A stretch of 64,000 nt of DNA from the NCBI RefSeq assembly GCF_036173125.1, contig NZ_CP108054.1, positions 2,356,001-2,420,000 of the forward strand. The letters run 5' to 3'. This stretch comes from Streptomyces sp. NBC_00286. GTDB taxonomy: Bacteria > Actinomycetota > Actinomycetes > Streptomycetales > Streptomycetaceae. Under the pieces are notes generated by a model. That model was not told the DNA's origin. It saw only the letters and a program-made list of their open reading frames with translations, and did no database searches. Shown here in pieces: positions 1 to 8,599 of the stretch (within the stretch, counting starts at the first letter, position 1; each line of letters starts with the position of its first letter). Position numbers and translations under genes: made by a program.

Positions 1-2
1 GC

Positions 3-176
3 GTCGGGAACCTCTGCATCGGCGCGGACAGCGACCCCGACTACGACGCGCGCCGGCTGGTCGAGCTGCTCATCGCGGGCCTGCGCCACGCGGAGACCGA
101 TTCTGGCCGGTCAGACCCCGCGTCGAGCGGCAGTACGGGTCAGACGGTGGGGCGTACAGATACCCTTGACATGTGA
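3..176 (+). CDS. C-terminal end of an upstream protein (DUF3000-like by gene order)
   Basis: The window opens inside a reading frame that runs without a stop to TGA at 174-176. The visible 57 residues include VGNLCIGADSDPDYDARRL, followed by a Ser/Gly/Thr-rich tail. The stop overlaps the GTG start of the next gene (GTGA), so the two genes are probably translationally coupled. In Streptomyces the gene before ribonuclease D is usually a DUF3000 protein of unknown function. The name rests on that synteny, because only the tail is visible. Confidence 0.55.
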   Translation, partial: VGNLCIGADSDPDYDARRLVELLIAGLRHAETDSGRSDPASSGSTGQTVGRTDTLDM

Positions 177-1468
177 CCGACGCCCAAGAGACCGCAGCAG
201 ACACATCACTGCGAACCACCGGAGGCGCCCCTCCGGACGACGGCGGATCCTCTGAAGCAGAGGTGCCCATTCCGTTGTTGGAGCCCCGGGACGGGATTCC
301 GCCCGTGATCGCCGATGAGGCGTCGCTCGCCGAGGTGATCGCCGCGTTCGCCGCGGGCAGCGGTCCCGTCGCCGTGGACGCCGAGCGTGCTTCCGGTTAC
401 CGGTACGGCCAGCGCGCGTACCTCGTGCAGTTGCGCCGCGAGGGTGCGGGCAGCGCGCTCATCGACCCCGTCGCGTGTCCCGATCTCTCGCGTCTCGGCG
501 AGGCGCTGGGCGGTGTGGAGTGGGTGCTGCACGCTGCCACGCAGGATCTGCCGTGTCTGCGCGAAATAGGTATGGTCCCCAGCCGCCTGTTCGACACCGA
601 GCTGGCCGGTCGGCTTGCCGGGTTCCCGCGCGTCGGGCTCGGCGCGATGGTCGAGGGTGTCCTGGGCTTCGTACTGGAAAAGGGGCACTCCGCGGTCGAC
701 TGGTCGACGCGTCCGCTGCCCGAGCCGTGGCTGCGTTATGCCGCGCTCGACGTGGAGTTGCTCGTGGACCTCAGAGACGCGCTGGAGAAGGAGCTCGACC
801 GGCAGGGCAAGCTGGAGTGGGCCCGGCAGGAGTTCGACGCGATCGCCTCGGCGCCGGCGCCCGAGCCGCGCAAGGATCCCTGGCGGCGTACGTCCGGAAT
901 GCACAAGGTGCGCCGACGGCGGCAGATGGCGGTCGTACGGGAGTTGTGGCAGGCCCGGGACAAGGTTGCGCGGCGCCGGGACATCTCGCCGGGCAAGGTG
1001 CTCGGCGACGCGGCGATCATCGAGGCCGCCCTCTCCCTGCCGACCAATGTGCAGGCGCTCGCCGCGTTGAACGGGTTCGGGCACCGTATGGGCCGGCGTC
1101 AGCTGGAGCAGTGGCAGTCCGCCGTGGACCGAGCGAAGGCGCTGCCGGACCACGAACTGCCGCAGCCGGGGCAGCCGGTGACCGGTCCTCCGCCGCCGCG
1201 CGCCTGGGCTGAGAAGGACCCGGTGGCCGCGGCCCGGCTGGTCGCCGCGCGGGCCGCGGTGTCGGCGCTGGCGGAGACCCTGACCATGCCTCAGGAGAAC
1301 CTGATCACCCCGGACACCGTGCGCCGGGTGTGCTGGGAGCCGCCTGCCGAAGTGAACGCCGAGTCCGTCGCGGCCGCGCTCGCCGGGTACGGGGCGCGGC
1401 CGTGGCAGGTCGAGCAGGTGACGCCGGTGCTGCTGCCGGCGCTCGCTTCGTCGCCCCCCGGGGAATGA
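173..1468 (+). CDS. rnd: ribonuclease D family 3'-5' exoribonuclease
   Basis: Predicted cytoplasmic DEDDy 3'-5' exoribonuclease for trimming structured RNA 3' ends, 431 aa. ExoI is VAVDAERASGY (Asp69, Glu71), ExoII lies around WVLHAATQDLPCL, and ExoIII is YAALDVELL with the Tyr-x3-Asp pattern. An HRDC domain follows at about residues 245-320 (RRQMAVVRELWQARDKVA region), and the C-terminal part resembles the second HRDC-like domain of RNase D. The GTG start at 173 overlaps the upstream stop. A 40-residue acidic N-terminal extension precedes the nuclease fold, as is common in actinobacterial versions. Family assignment is firm; the exact RNA substrates are not shown. Confidence 0.9.
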   Translation: MTDAQETAADTSLRTTGGAPPDDGGSSEAEVPIPLLEPRDGIPPVIADEASLAEVIAAFAAGSGPVAVDAERASGYRYGQRAYLVQLRREGAGSALIDPVACPDLSRLGEALGGVEWVLHAATQDLPCLREIGMVPSRLFDTELAGRLAGFPRVGLGAMVEGVLGFVLEKGHSAVDWSTRPLPEPWLRYAALDVELLVDLRDALEKELDRQGKLEWARQEFDAIASAPAPEPRKDPWRRTSGMHKVRRRRQMAVVRELWQARDKVARRRDISPGKVLGDAAIIEAALSLPTNVQALAALNGFGHRMGRRQLEQWQSAVDRAKALPDHELPQPGQPVTGPPPPRAWAEKDPVAAARLVAARAAVSALAETLTMPQENLITPDTVRRVCWEPPAEVNAESVAAALAGYGARPWQVEQVTPVLLPALASSPPGE

Positions 1469-1899
1469 CGAGGACCGCACCGGCCGAGATGTTCTCCCGA
1501 TGCGCGCCGAACGGGCCCTGAAGCGGAACAGCTACGTCGAGATCACGCCGTTGTTGGGGTGATCTCCGGGAGGGGCCCGGGTCCCGCCCCGTTGCACGCC
1601 GCGGGTTCGATGTGGCTTGTCGCTCCCCCCACTCTCGGCTGCTCCCCCACTCTCGGCTTCGCTCGAGCGAGGGGGGCCCCATGAGCGGGGGACCCCCATC
1701 CCCGCGGAGCCCCACATGTTCCAGCCCCGCGCCCCAAAACGGGCGGCAGTCACCCCCACGCGGCAAAGTGACCATGTGACCTTCGCCGCTCCCGTGTCTT
1801 GGACTGGGCAGCGCGGTTACCCGTAAGTAGCATGGTGCTGAGCGCGCGCTCAGCCGTGCGTGCCGGCAGCGCCTATCCCGCATCTGGAGGAGAGCCATC
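1469..1899. other. intergenic region between rnd and fadA
   Basis: No convincing gene is seen in these 431 bases. The segment 1610-1700 is a C/G-rich inverted-repeat cluster (ACTCTCGGCT units and a CTCGAGCGAG hairpin) of the kind that often ends Streptomyces transcripts, so it probably terminates rnd. The last 100 bases carry the fadAB control region. A weak promoter candidate is TTGGAC at 1799-1804 with TAAGTA at 1824-1829, spacing 19. Confidence 0.5.
1837..1854. promoter_or_regulatory. perfect 18-bp palindrome upstream of fadAB (TetR-type operator candidate)
   Basis: GCTGAGCGCGCGCTCAGC is self-complementary over all 18 bases and lies 46 bases before the fadA start codon. TetR-family fatty-acid regulators of actinobacteria commonly bind palindromes of this size near beta-oxidation genes, and the TGAGCG...CGCTCA half-sites fit that pattern. 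No TetR gene lies next to it in the window, so the regulator is unknown. Confidence 0.5.
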
Positions 1900-3117
1900 G
1901 TGCCTCGTACCGTCAGGGACGTCGTCTTCGTCGACGGCGTCCGTACCCCGTTCGGCAAGGCGGGCCCGAAGGGCATCTACCACGAGACCCGCGCCGACGA
2001 CCTCGTCGTGAAGGCGATCCGGGAGCTGCTGCGCCGCAACCCCGGTCTCGACCCGAAGAAGGTCGACGAGGTCGCCATCGCCGCCACCACGCAGATCGGC
2101 GACCAGGGCCTGACCATCGGCCGCACGGCCGGCATTCTGGCCGGGCTGCCGCAATCGGTGCCCGGTTACTCGATCGACCGTATGTGTGCCGGTGCGCTGA
2201 CCGCCGTCACCACGACCGCGGGCTCCATCGCCTTCGGTGCGTACGACGCCGTCATCGCCGGTGGTGTCGAGCACATGGGCCGCCACCCGATGGGCGAGGG
2301 CGTGGACCCGAACCCGCGGTTCGTGAGCGAGAAGCTGGTCGACGAGTCGGCCCTGTTCATGGGCATGACCGCGGAGAATCTGCACGACCGCTACCCGCAC
2401 ATCACCAAGCAGCGCGCCGACGAGTACGCCGTGCGCTCGCAGGAGAAGGCGGCGAAGGCCTACGCGAACGGCAAGATCCAGGCCGACCTGGTGCCGATCT
2501 CCGTACGCCGTACGAACGAGGAGGCGGGTGAGACGGGCTGGGGCCTGGTCACCGCCGACGAGCCGATGCGTCCGGGGACCACGCTGGAGAACCTGGCGGG
2601 CCTCAAGACGCCGTTCCGTGTGCACGGCCGGGTCACCGCCGGTAACGCGGCCGGTCTGAACGACGGCGCCACCGCCTCGATCATCGCGTCCGAGGACTTC
2701 GCCCGCGAGAACAATCTGCCGGTCAAGATGCGCCTCGTCTCGTACGCCTTCGCGGGGGTCGAGCCCGAGGTGATGGGCTACGGCCCGATCCCGGCGACCG
2801 AGAAGGCCCTCGCCAAGGCGGGCCTGTCGATCGAGGACATCAACCTCTTCGAGATCAACGAGGCCTTCGCCGTCCAGGTCCTGGCCTTCCTGGACCACTA
2901 CGGCATCGCGGACGACGACGCGCGCGTCAACCAGTACGGCGGCGCCATCGCCTACGGCCACCCGCTGGCCTCCTCCGGCGTCCGTCTGATGACGCAGCTG
3001 GCCCGCCAGTTCGAGGAGCAGCCGCACGTCCGCTACGGCCTGACCACCATGTGCGTCGGCTTCGGCATGGGCGCGACGGTCATCTGGGAGAACCCGAACT
3101 TCGAGGGGGAGAAGTGA
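1900..3117 (+). CDS. fadA: acetyl-CoA acyltransferase (thiolase)
   Basis: Beta-subunit-type thiolase of fatty-acid beta-oxidation; it cleaves 3-ketoacyl-CoA with CoA to acetyl-CoA and a shortened acyl-CoA. 405 aa, normal family length. Nucleophile cysteine lies in DRMCAGALTA (about residue 95), the His of the GHP motif in YGHPLASSGVR, and the second active-site Cys in CVGFGMGAT near the C-terminus. GTG start at 1900 with GGAGGAGAG upstream. It overlaps fadB by 4 bases (GTGA), giving a fadA-fadB operon. Substrate chain length is not visible in the sequence. Confidence 0.92.
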   Translation: MPRTVRDVVFVDGVRTPFGKAGPKGIYHETRADDLVVKAIRELLRRNPGLDPKKVDEVAIAATTQIGDQGLTIGRTAGILAGLPQSVPGYSIDRMCAGALTAVTTTAGSIAFGAYDAVIAGGVEHMGRHPMGEGVDPNPRFVSEKLVDESALFMGMTAENLHDRYPHITKQRADEYAVRSQEKAAKAYANGKIQADLVPISVRRTNEEAGETGWGLVTADEPMRPGTTLENLAGLKTPFRVHGRVTAGNAAGLNDGATASIIASEDFARENNLPVKMRLVSYAFAGVEPEVMGYGPIPATEKALAKAGLSIEDINLFEINEAFAVQVLAFLDHYGIADDDARVNQYGGAIAYGHPLASSGVRLMTQLARQFEEQPHVRYGLTTMCVGFGMGATVIWENPNFEGEK

Positions 3118-5243
3118 GCACCACAGCTGAGCTTTTGAAGGGCGCGGCCGAGCTGTTCCCCGACGAGGTCGTGACCCAGGCGCACGTACGCCACTTCGAC
3201 CTGCCCTTCGGCGCCGGGCGCTTCGCGCTCATCACCCTTGACAACGGCCTGGACCACACCAAGCCGACCACCTTCGGACCGCAGTCGCTGGCGAACCTCG
3301 ACGCCGCCATCGACCAGGTCGAGCGGGAGGCCGCGGCCGACGAGATCGTCGGTGTCGGCATCACGGGCAAGCCGTTCATCTTCGCGGTCGGCGCGGACCT
3401 CAAGGGCGTAGAGCTGCTCAAGAAGCACGAGGACGCGCTGGCCATCGGCAAGGGCGGCCACGAGGTCTTCAAGCGCCTGGCCGCGCTGGCGGTGCCGACC
3501 TTCGCGTACTACAACGGCGCGGCGATGGGCGGCGGCGTCGAGGTCGGCCTGCACTGCAAGTACCGCACGGTGTCGAAGGCGATCCCGGCGTTCTCGCTGC
3601 CCGAGGTGTTCCTCGGCCTGGTCCCCGGCTGGGGCGGCTGCACCCTGCTGCCGAACCTCATCGGCGCCGACAAGGCCGTCTCGGTGATCATCGAGAACTC
3701 GCTCAATCAGAACAAGCAGCTCAAGGGCCAGCAGGTCTACGACCTCGGCATCGCGGACGCGATCTTCGAGGGCGCGGACTTCCTGGAGCAGTCGCTGCTG
3801 TGGACGGCCTCCGTCCTCAAGGGCGAGATCGTCGTGGACCGCCCGGTGATCGACCGTGGTGAGGCCTGGGACCAGGCGGTCGCCAAGGGCCGCTTCATCG
3901 CGGACAGCAAGGTGCACGGGGCGGCCCCGGCCGCGTACCGCGCGCTGGACATCATCGCCGCGGCCAAGAACGGCGACCTCCAGCAGGGTTACGACGCCGA
4001 GGACGTGGCCCTCGCCGACCTGATCATGGGTGGCGAACTGCGCGCCGGTATCTACGCGTTCAACCTGGTCCAGAAGCGCGGCAAGCGTCCGGCTGGCGCC
4101 CCGGACAAGAACCTGGCGCGTCCGGTCACCAAGGTGGGCGTCGTGGGCGCGGGCCTCATGGCCTCGCAGCTCGCGCTGCTGTTCCTGCGCCGCCTGGAGG
4201 TGCCGGTCGTGCTGACCGACATCGACCAGGAGCGCATCGACAAGGGTGTGGGCTACGTCCACGCCGAGATCGACAAGCTGCTCGGCAAGGGACGTATCAA
4301 CCAGGACAAGGCCAACCGGCTGAAGGCCCTGGTCACCGGTGTCCTGGACAAGGCCGAGGGCTTCTCGGACGCTGACTTCGTCATCGAGGCCGTCTTCGAG
4401 GAGATCGGCGTCAAGCAGCAGGTGTTCGCGGAGGTCGAGACGGTCGCTCCGGCGCACGCGATCTTCGCCACGAACACCTCGTCGCTCTCGGTGTCCGAGA
4501 TGGCGTCGAAGCTCAAGAACCCCGAGCGGGTCGTGGGCTTCCACTTCTTCAACCCGGTCGCCGTCCTGCCGCTCCTGGAGATCGTGCGCGGCGAGCAGAC
4601 GGACGACGCCTCGCTGGCCACGGCCTTCGCCGTCGCCAAGAAGCTGAAGAAGACGGCGGTTCTGGTCAAGGACGCCCCGGCGTTCGTCGTGAACCGCATC
4701 CTCACCCGCTTCATGGGCGAGATCCAGAACGTCATCGACGAGGGCACCCCGGTCGAGGTCGCCGAGAAGGCCGTTGAGCCGCTCGGTCTGCCGATGTCGC
4801 CGCTGGTCCTCCTCGAGCTCGTCGGTCCGGCGATCGGCCTGCACGTCTCCGAGACGCTCAACAAGGCGTTCCCGGACCGCTTCACGGTCTCCCCGAACCT
4901 CAAGGCGGTCGTCGAAGCGGGCAAGCGCGGCTTCTACGTGTACGACTCCGGGAAGCCGGAGCTGGACCCGGAGGTCGCCGCGCTGCTGAAGCAGGGCGAC
5001 ACGGTCCTGACGGAGGACCAGGTCCGCGCCCGCGTCCTGGACGCGGTGGCCCAGGAGATCGGCATCATGCTCGACGAGGGCGTCGTCGCCGAGGCCCAGG
5101 ACATCGACCTGTGCCTGATCACGGGCGCCGGCTGGCCCTTCCACCTGGGCGGCATCACGCCGTACCTGGACCGCGAGGGCGTCTCGGAGCGCGTGAACGG
5201 CAAGAAGTTCCTCGAGCCTGGTGTGGCGAGCGTTCCCGCTTAG
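3114..5243 (+). CDS. fadB: fatty-acid oxidation multifunctional protein (enoyl-CoA hydratase / 3-hydroxyacyl-CoA dehydrogenase)
   Basis: Bifunctional alpha subunit, 709 aa. The N-terminal crotonase domain (about 1-300) has the oxyanion-hole segment FIFAVGADLKG, then YYNGAAMGGGVEVG and LPEVFLGLVPGWGG with the catalytic Glu region. The NAD-binding 3-hydroxyacyl-CoA dehydrogenase domain starts near 340 with VGVVGAGLMASQ, followed by NTSSLSV, FHFFNPV and DAPAFVVNRIL. It performs hydration of trans-enoyl-CoA and NAD-dependent oxidation, feeding FadA. The GTG start at 3114 overlaps the fadA stop, which fixes it over a longer in-frame extension beginning at 3051. Confidence 0.92.
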   Translation: MSTTAELLKGAAELFPDEVVTQAHVRHFDLPFGAGRFALITLDNGLDHTKPTTFGPQSLANLDAAIDQVEREAAADEIVGVGITGKPFIFAVGADLKGVELLKKHEDALAIGKGGHEVFKRLAALAVPTFAYYNGAAMGGGVEVGLHCKYRTVSKAIPAFSLPEVFLGLVPGWGGCTLLPNLIGADKAVSVIIENSLNQNKQLKGQQVYDLGIADAIFEGADFLEQSLLWTASVLKGEIVVDRPVIDRGEAWDQAVAKGRFIADSKVHGAAPAAYRALDIIAAAKNGDLQQGYDAEDVALADLIMGGELRAGIYAFNLVQKRGKRPAGAPDKNLARPVTKVGVVGAGLMASQLALLFLRRLEVPVVLTDIDQERIDKGVGYVHAEIDKLLGKGRINQDKANRLKALVTGVLDKAEGFSDADFVIEAVFEEIGVKQQVFAEVETVAPAHAIFATNTSSLSVSEMASKLKNPERVVGFHFFNPVAVLPLLEIVRGEQTDDASLATAFAVAKKLKKTAVLVKDAPAFVVNRILTRFMGEIQNVIDEGTPVEVAEKAVEPLGLPMSPLVLLELVGPAIGLHVSETLNKAFPDRFTVSPNLKAVVEAGKRGFYVYDSGKPELDPEVAALLKQGDTVLTEDQVRARVLDAVAQEIGIMLDEGVVAEAQDIDLCLITGAGWPFHLGGITPYLDREGVSERVNGKKFLEPGVASVPA

Positions 5244-5322
5244 CGCTCGGCTGGAGCGATCGGGAAACTGCGGGCCCGTCTGTGGCTGGTCGCGCAGTTC
5301 CCCGCGCCCCTGAAGGGGCGCG

Positions 5323-5360
5323 CCGATGCCCGGCACACCAACCGGTGTGCCGGGCATCGG
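5323..5360. terminator. hairpin terminator between converging genes
   Basis: A 17-bp perfect stem (5323-5339 with 5344-5360) closes a 4-base AACC loop. It sits between the 3' ends of fadB (+) and the minus-strand gene at 5380, so it can serve both. A smaller CGCGCCCCTGAAGGGGCGCG hairpin lies just to its left (about 5303-5322). Confidence 0.85.
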
Positions 5361-5379
5361 TGTTACCCGGCCATCTGCG

Positions 5380-6429
5380 CTACTCGAGGACGATGGGATG
5401 CCACGCCTCCAGCGCCAGCCCCGGTTCGGCCTTCCTACGGGTCATCAGGAGTTCCCCCTTGGCCCCCTTGGCCGGCTGGAGTGTTGCCGCCACGAGGTGG
5501 CCCTGGTGGTCTTTGCTCAGCGACACCTGGGTGTCCGGGGGGAGTTGGGGGCCCGACTCCGTCCACCAGGCGCCCGCGGACTCCTGCTCGGTCGGGTAGG
5601 CGGCGAAGGCGACTCGGCCGCTTCTGGAGCGTTGGGCGAGGAGGGTGCAGTCGACGTCGTCGAGGGTGAAGCGTATGGCGGAGACGGGTCCGGGGCCTGC
5701 GCAAGGGAGGAGCGGGACGGGCTCGGTGCCGGGGCGCCAGGCGCACAGGGTGTCCGACTCGTCCGTGAAGAAGAGGGTCACGTGTTCTTCGGAGGTGGCG
5801 AGGGCCCGCAATGTGCCGGGGCGGGCCGCCGCCTTCAGGGGCTCGCCGTCGAGCGCGGGTATGTGGCCGGAGCCTGCCTGTGTCCAGCGCAGGATTCCTT
5901 CCGGCGAGGTCGCGTACAGCTCGACGCGGCCCGACAACCTTGTCACGGCGGCCAGTTCGCCCTCCACCTCACGACCCTTCAGGTCGCGCCAGGGGCCCCA
6001 GCCGCCGCGCTCCTTCTGGCCGCGCATGCTCACGCCACCACCGGCGTTGGGCACGAACACATGGGCGCGGCCCTCCACATCGACCGCGACGGACGGAACG
6101 CCGGTCTGCGCCCCCGCCTTGTTGGGGTGCCCGAGCCGGTTCCAGTCGAGCGCGGCGAGATGCGGGCGGAAGTGCGTGGTGTGGACGAGCCCCGCCTCCT
6201 GCGGGCCGGTGGGACGCCAGGCCACCAAGTGGGCGTAACCGTCGGTTCCCTGACCCACGGCGAGCACGGGATGCAAACGCTGGTCGCCGCCCACCGTACG
6301 GGGCGCGATCCACGAACCGCCCGGGGTTCGCTGGGCCCAGCACCACACCGCCTCGTCCCGCGGAGCGTATGCGCTGAGCCGGCCGTCCCGGCCGCGTATG
6401 AGCCAGGAACCGTTCACTGTACGGACCAT
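5380..6429 (-). CDS. conserved hypothetical protein, probable beta-propeller-like repeats
   Basis: 349 aa, not assigned to a named family with certainty. The protein consists of repeating units of about 45-50 residues with a Trp-rich pattern (GSWLIRGRDGRLSAYAPRD, DGYAHLVAWRPTG, EGRAHVFVPNAGGG, EGILRWTQAGSG), as seen in PLL-like or Asp-box propellers. There is no signal peptide or membrane segment. ATG at 6429 is chosen because GGGGGAG lies 5 bases upstream on the minus strand; a GTG two codons earlier would sit on top of that site. It is separated from fadB by a shared terminator. A sugar- or surface-binding role would only be a guess. Confidence 0.7.
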   Translation of the reverse strand: MVRTVNGSWLIRGRDGRLSAYAPRDEAVWCWAQRTPGGSWIAPRTVGGDQRLHPVLAVGQGTDGYAHLVAWRPTGPQEAGLVHTTHFRPHLAALDWNRLGHPNKAGAQTGVPSVAVDVEGRAHVFVPNAGGGVSMRGQKERGGWGPWRDLKGREVEGELAAVTRLSGRVELYATSPEGILRWTQAGSGHIPALDGEPLKAAARPGTLRALATSEEHVTLFFTDESDTLCAWRPGTEPVPLLPCAGPGPVSAIRFTLDDVDCTLLAQRSRSGRVAFAAYPTEQESAGAWWTESGPQLPPDTQVSLSKDHQGHLVAATLQPAKGAKGELLMTRRKAEPGLALEAWHPIVLE

Positions 6430-6486
6430 CGACACTCCCCCACTCTAGTCGGGCCGACCAGGGCGGTCCCGTGCGACCCTGGCCTC

Positions 6487-6861
6487 ATGAGCGCCCCTGT
6501 TCTCATGATCGTCGACGCCGCGAATGTGGTTGGCTCGGTTCCGGACGGCTGGTGGCGGGATCGCCGCGGGGCGGCCGAGCGGCTACGGGACTCGCTGGTG
6601 CTGTACGCCGATGAGGGACTGCCCGCGTTCCCGGGTCCCCTGGAGGTGGTGCTCGTGGTCGAGGGTGCCGCCCGCGGTGTGTCGTCCGTTGCGGGCGTAC
6701 GGGTCGACTCGGCGCCCGGCAGCGGCGACGACCGCATCGTGGAGCTGGCCGCCGAGGCCGCGGGGCGCCGCTGTCTGGTGGTCACGGCCGACCGCGAACT
6801 GCGAGACAGGGTGGGCGCGTTGGGGGCGGAGGTCACAGGCCCGCGAACAGTCCGCCCCTGA
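6487..6861 (+). CDS. NYN/YacP-like small protein (PIN-fold nuclease candidate)
   Basis: 124 aa. The N-terminus MIVDAANVVGS and the C-terminal VVTADRELRDRV match the acidic-residue layout of NYN/YacP (PIN-like) domains, with a further acidic site in SGDDRIVEL. Such genes are often labelled 'NTP pyrophosphohydrolase' in Streptomyces. The start is ATG at 6487. It is divergent from the gene at 5380 with only 57 bases between, so the promoters must share that gap. Function is likely RNA processing, by family analogy only. Confidence 0.7.
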   Translation: MSAPVLMIVDAANVVGSVPDGWWRDRRGAAERLRDSLVLYADEGLPAFPGPLEVVLVVEGAARGVSSVAGVRVDSAPGSGDDRIVELAAEAAGRRCLVVTADRELRDRVGALGAEVTGPRTVRP

Positions 6862-6901
6862 CCCGCCGTTCGCCGCCGGCACGTCTACTGCAGGCGCGCG
6901 T

Positions 6902-8428
6902 CTACGGGGTCCCGCCGTTCGGCGGCGGCTTGAGGACGTCGTCGACCGTGGTCTCCCTGTGCTTGCCGAGGAGGCTGTGCGTGCGGCCGTACGCGAAGTA
7001 GACGAGGAAACCGGCCGCCATCCAGATGCCGAACCGCACCCACGTCTCGGCGGGCAGGTTCAGCATCAGCCACAGCGAGGCACACACCGACAGGATCGGG
7101 ATGAGCGGCACCCAGGGAGTGCGGAAGGCCCGGTGCAGGTCGGGGCGCGTCTTGCGGAGGATGAGAACGCCGATCGCGACGACCACGAAGGCGAACAGGG
7201 TGCCGATGTTGACCAGTGCGGCGAGTTCGTTCAGCGGGGTGAAGCCCGCGAGGACCGCGATGACCACGCCGAGCAGGATGGTCGGCCGGTGCGGGGTCTT
7301 GAAGCGGGGGTGGACGCGCGAGAAGAAGCGCGGCAGCAGTCCGTCGCGGCTCATCGCGAAGAAGACCCGGGTCTGGCCCAGGAGCAGGATCATGCAGACG
7401 GTCGTCAGGCCGACCGCGGCACCGAAGCTGATGAAGCCCGCGTACCAGGGGTGTCCGGTGGCCTTGAAGGCGTCGGCGAGCGGGGCGTCGACGGAGAGTT
7501 CGCTGTAGTGCTGCATGCCGGTCACGACGATCGACACGGCGACATACAGGGCCGTACAGATGAAGAGGGAGCCGAGGATGCCGCGTGGCATGTCGCGCTG
7601 CGGGTTCTTGGTCTCCTCGGCGGCCGTGGCGACGACGTCGAAGCCGATGAAGGCGAAGAAGACGACGGAGGCGGCGGTGAAGATGCCCATCACGCCGAAG
7701 TTGGACGGGGCCCATCCGAAGATCAGCTGGATCAGCGGGGCTTCGAGGCTCTCACCCGGCGGCACGTCCTGCGCCTTCGGGATGAACGGGTCGTAGTTGT
7801 CACCCTTGATGAAGAAGGCGCCCGCGATGATCACGACGAGGACGACCGTCACCTTGATGGCGACGACAAGGGAGGTGATCCGCGCGGACAGCTTCATGCC
7901 GAGGACGAGGATGGCGGTGAGCACCAGGACCAGGGCCGCGGCGAGGATGTCGAAGCCGAAGCCGTCGGCGGCCTCTCTGCTGCCCAGGGCCGCGGGCATC
8001 TGCCAGCCCGCGTTGTCCATGAGCGACTGGATGTAGCCGGACCAGCCGACGGCGACCACCGCCGTGCCCAGCGCGAACTCCAGGACCAGGTCCCAGCCGA
8101 TGACCCAGGCGGGCAGTTCACCGAGGGAGGCGTACGAGAAGGTGTAGGCGGAGCCCGCCACCGGGACGGTGGAGGCGAACTCGGCGTAACAGAGCGCGGC
8201 GAGCGCGCAGACGACGCCGGCCGCGGCGAAGGCGAGGGCGACGGAGGGGCCTGCGTTGTTCTTGGCCACCGTGCCGGTGAGGACGAAGATGCCGGTGCCG
8301 ATGATGACGCCGACGCCGAAGACGGTCAGATCCAGGGCCGACAGGGATTTCTTGAGCGCGTGCTCCGGCTCCTCGGTATCGAGGATGGATTGCTCGACCT
8401 TCTTGGTCCTGAAGAGGGGGCTGGTCAC
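6902..8428 (-). CDS. APC superfamily amino-acid permease, cationic amino-acid transporter type
   Basis: 508 aa membrane transporter with about 12 hydrophobic helices, starting with LTVFGVGVIIGTGIFVLTG, the consensus amphipathic motif of the APC family. The length and the KNPQRDMPRGI loop resemble the CAT-type (cationic amino-acid) branch. GTG at 8428 is chosen because GGGAGG lies 7 bases upstream; open frame continues to 8557 but without a ribosome site. It lies downstream of dxs on the same strand and is separated from it by a hairpin, so it probably has its own promoter at 8430-8510. The exact substrate is not determined. Confidence 0.88.
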   Translation of the reverse strand: MTSPLFRTKKVEQSILDTEEPEHALKKSLSALDLTVFGVGVIIGTGIFVLTGTVAKNNAGPSVALAFAAAGVVCALAALCYAEFASTVPVAGSAYTFSYASLGELPAWVIGWDLVLEFALGTAVVAVGWSGYIQSLMDNAGWQMPAALGSREAADGFGFDILAAALVLVLTAILVLGMKLSARITSLVVAIKVTVVLVVIIAGAFFIKGDNYDPFIPKAQDVPPGESLEAPLIQLIFGWAPSNFGVMGIFTAASVVFFAFIGFDVVATAAEETKNPQRDMPRGILGSLFICTALYVAVSIVVTGMQHYSELSVDAPLADAFKATGHPWYAGFISFGAAVGLTTVCMILLLGQTRVFFAMSRDGLLPRFFSRVHPRFKTPHRPTILLGVVIAVLAGFTPLNELAALVNIGTLFAFVVVAIGVLILRKTRPDLHRAFRTPWVPLIPILSVCASLWLMLNLPAETWVRFGIWMAAGFLVYFAYGRTHSLLGKHRETTVDDVLKPPPNGGTP

Positions 8429-8511
8429 GGGTTTACCTCCCACGCTTGTCGATCTCGACATGATCGAGAGGGGGCGTGGAGCGTATGCCCGGGCGCAGGC
8501 GGTTTCACGCG

Positions 8512-8558
8512 AATGGGCCGGTCTCCCCACCGTGAAGGATGGGTGAAACCGGCCCATT
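8512..8558 (-). terminator. stem-loop downstream of dxs
   Basis: AATGGGCCGGT at 8512-8522 pairs with ACCGGCCCATT at 8548-8558 around a 25-base loop. It lies 40 bases after the dxs stop in the direction of transcription and before the permease start. Confidence 0.65.
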
Positions 8559-8599
8559 CAGAGCCGTCGTCCGGCCCCTGCAAAGCCGTCCTGTGGCCG

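Noticed and set aside
3033..5357. Very long open frame on the minus strand across fadB (about 770 codons)
   Set aside because: It is the mirror of a G+C-rich coding strand; the translation is full of Arg/Leu/Asp/Val low-complexity runs and matches no family, while the plus strand encodes a clear FadB.
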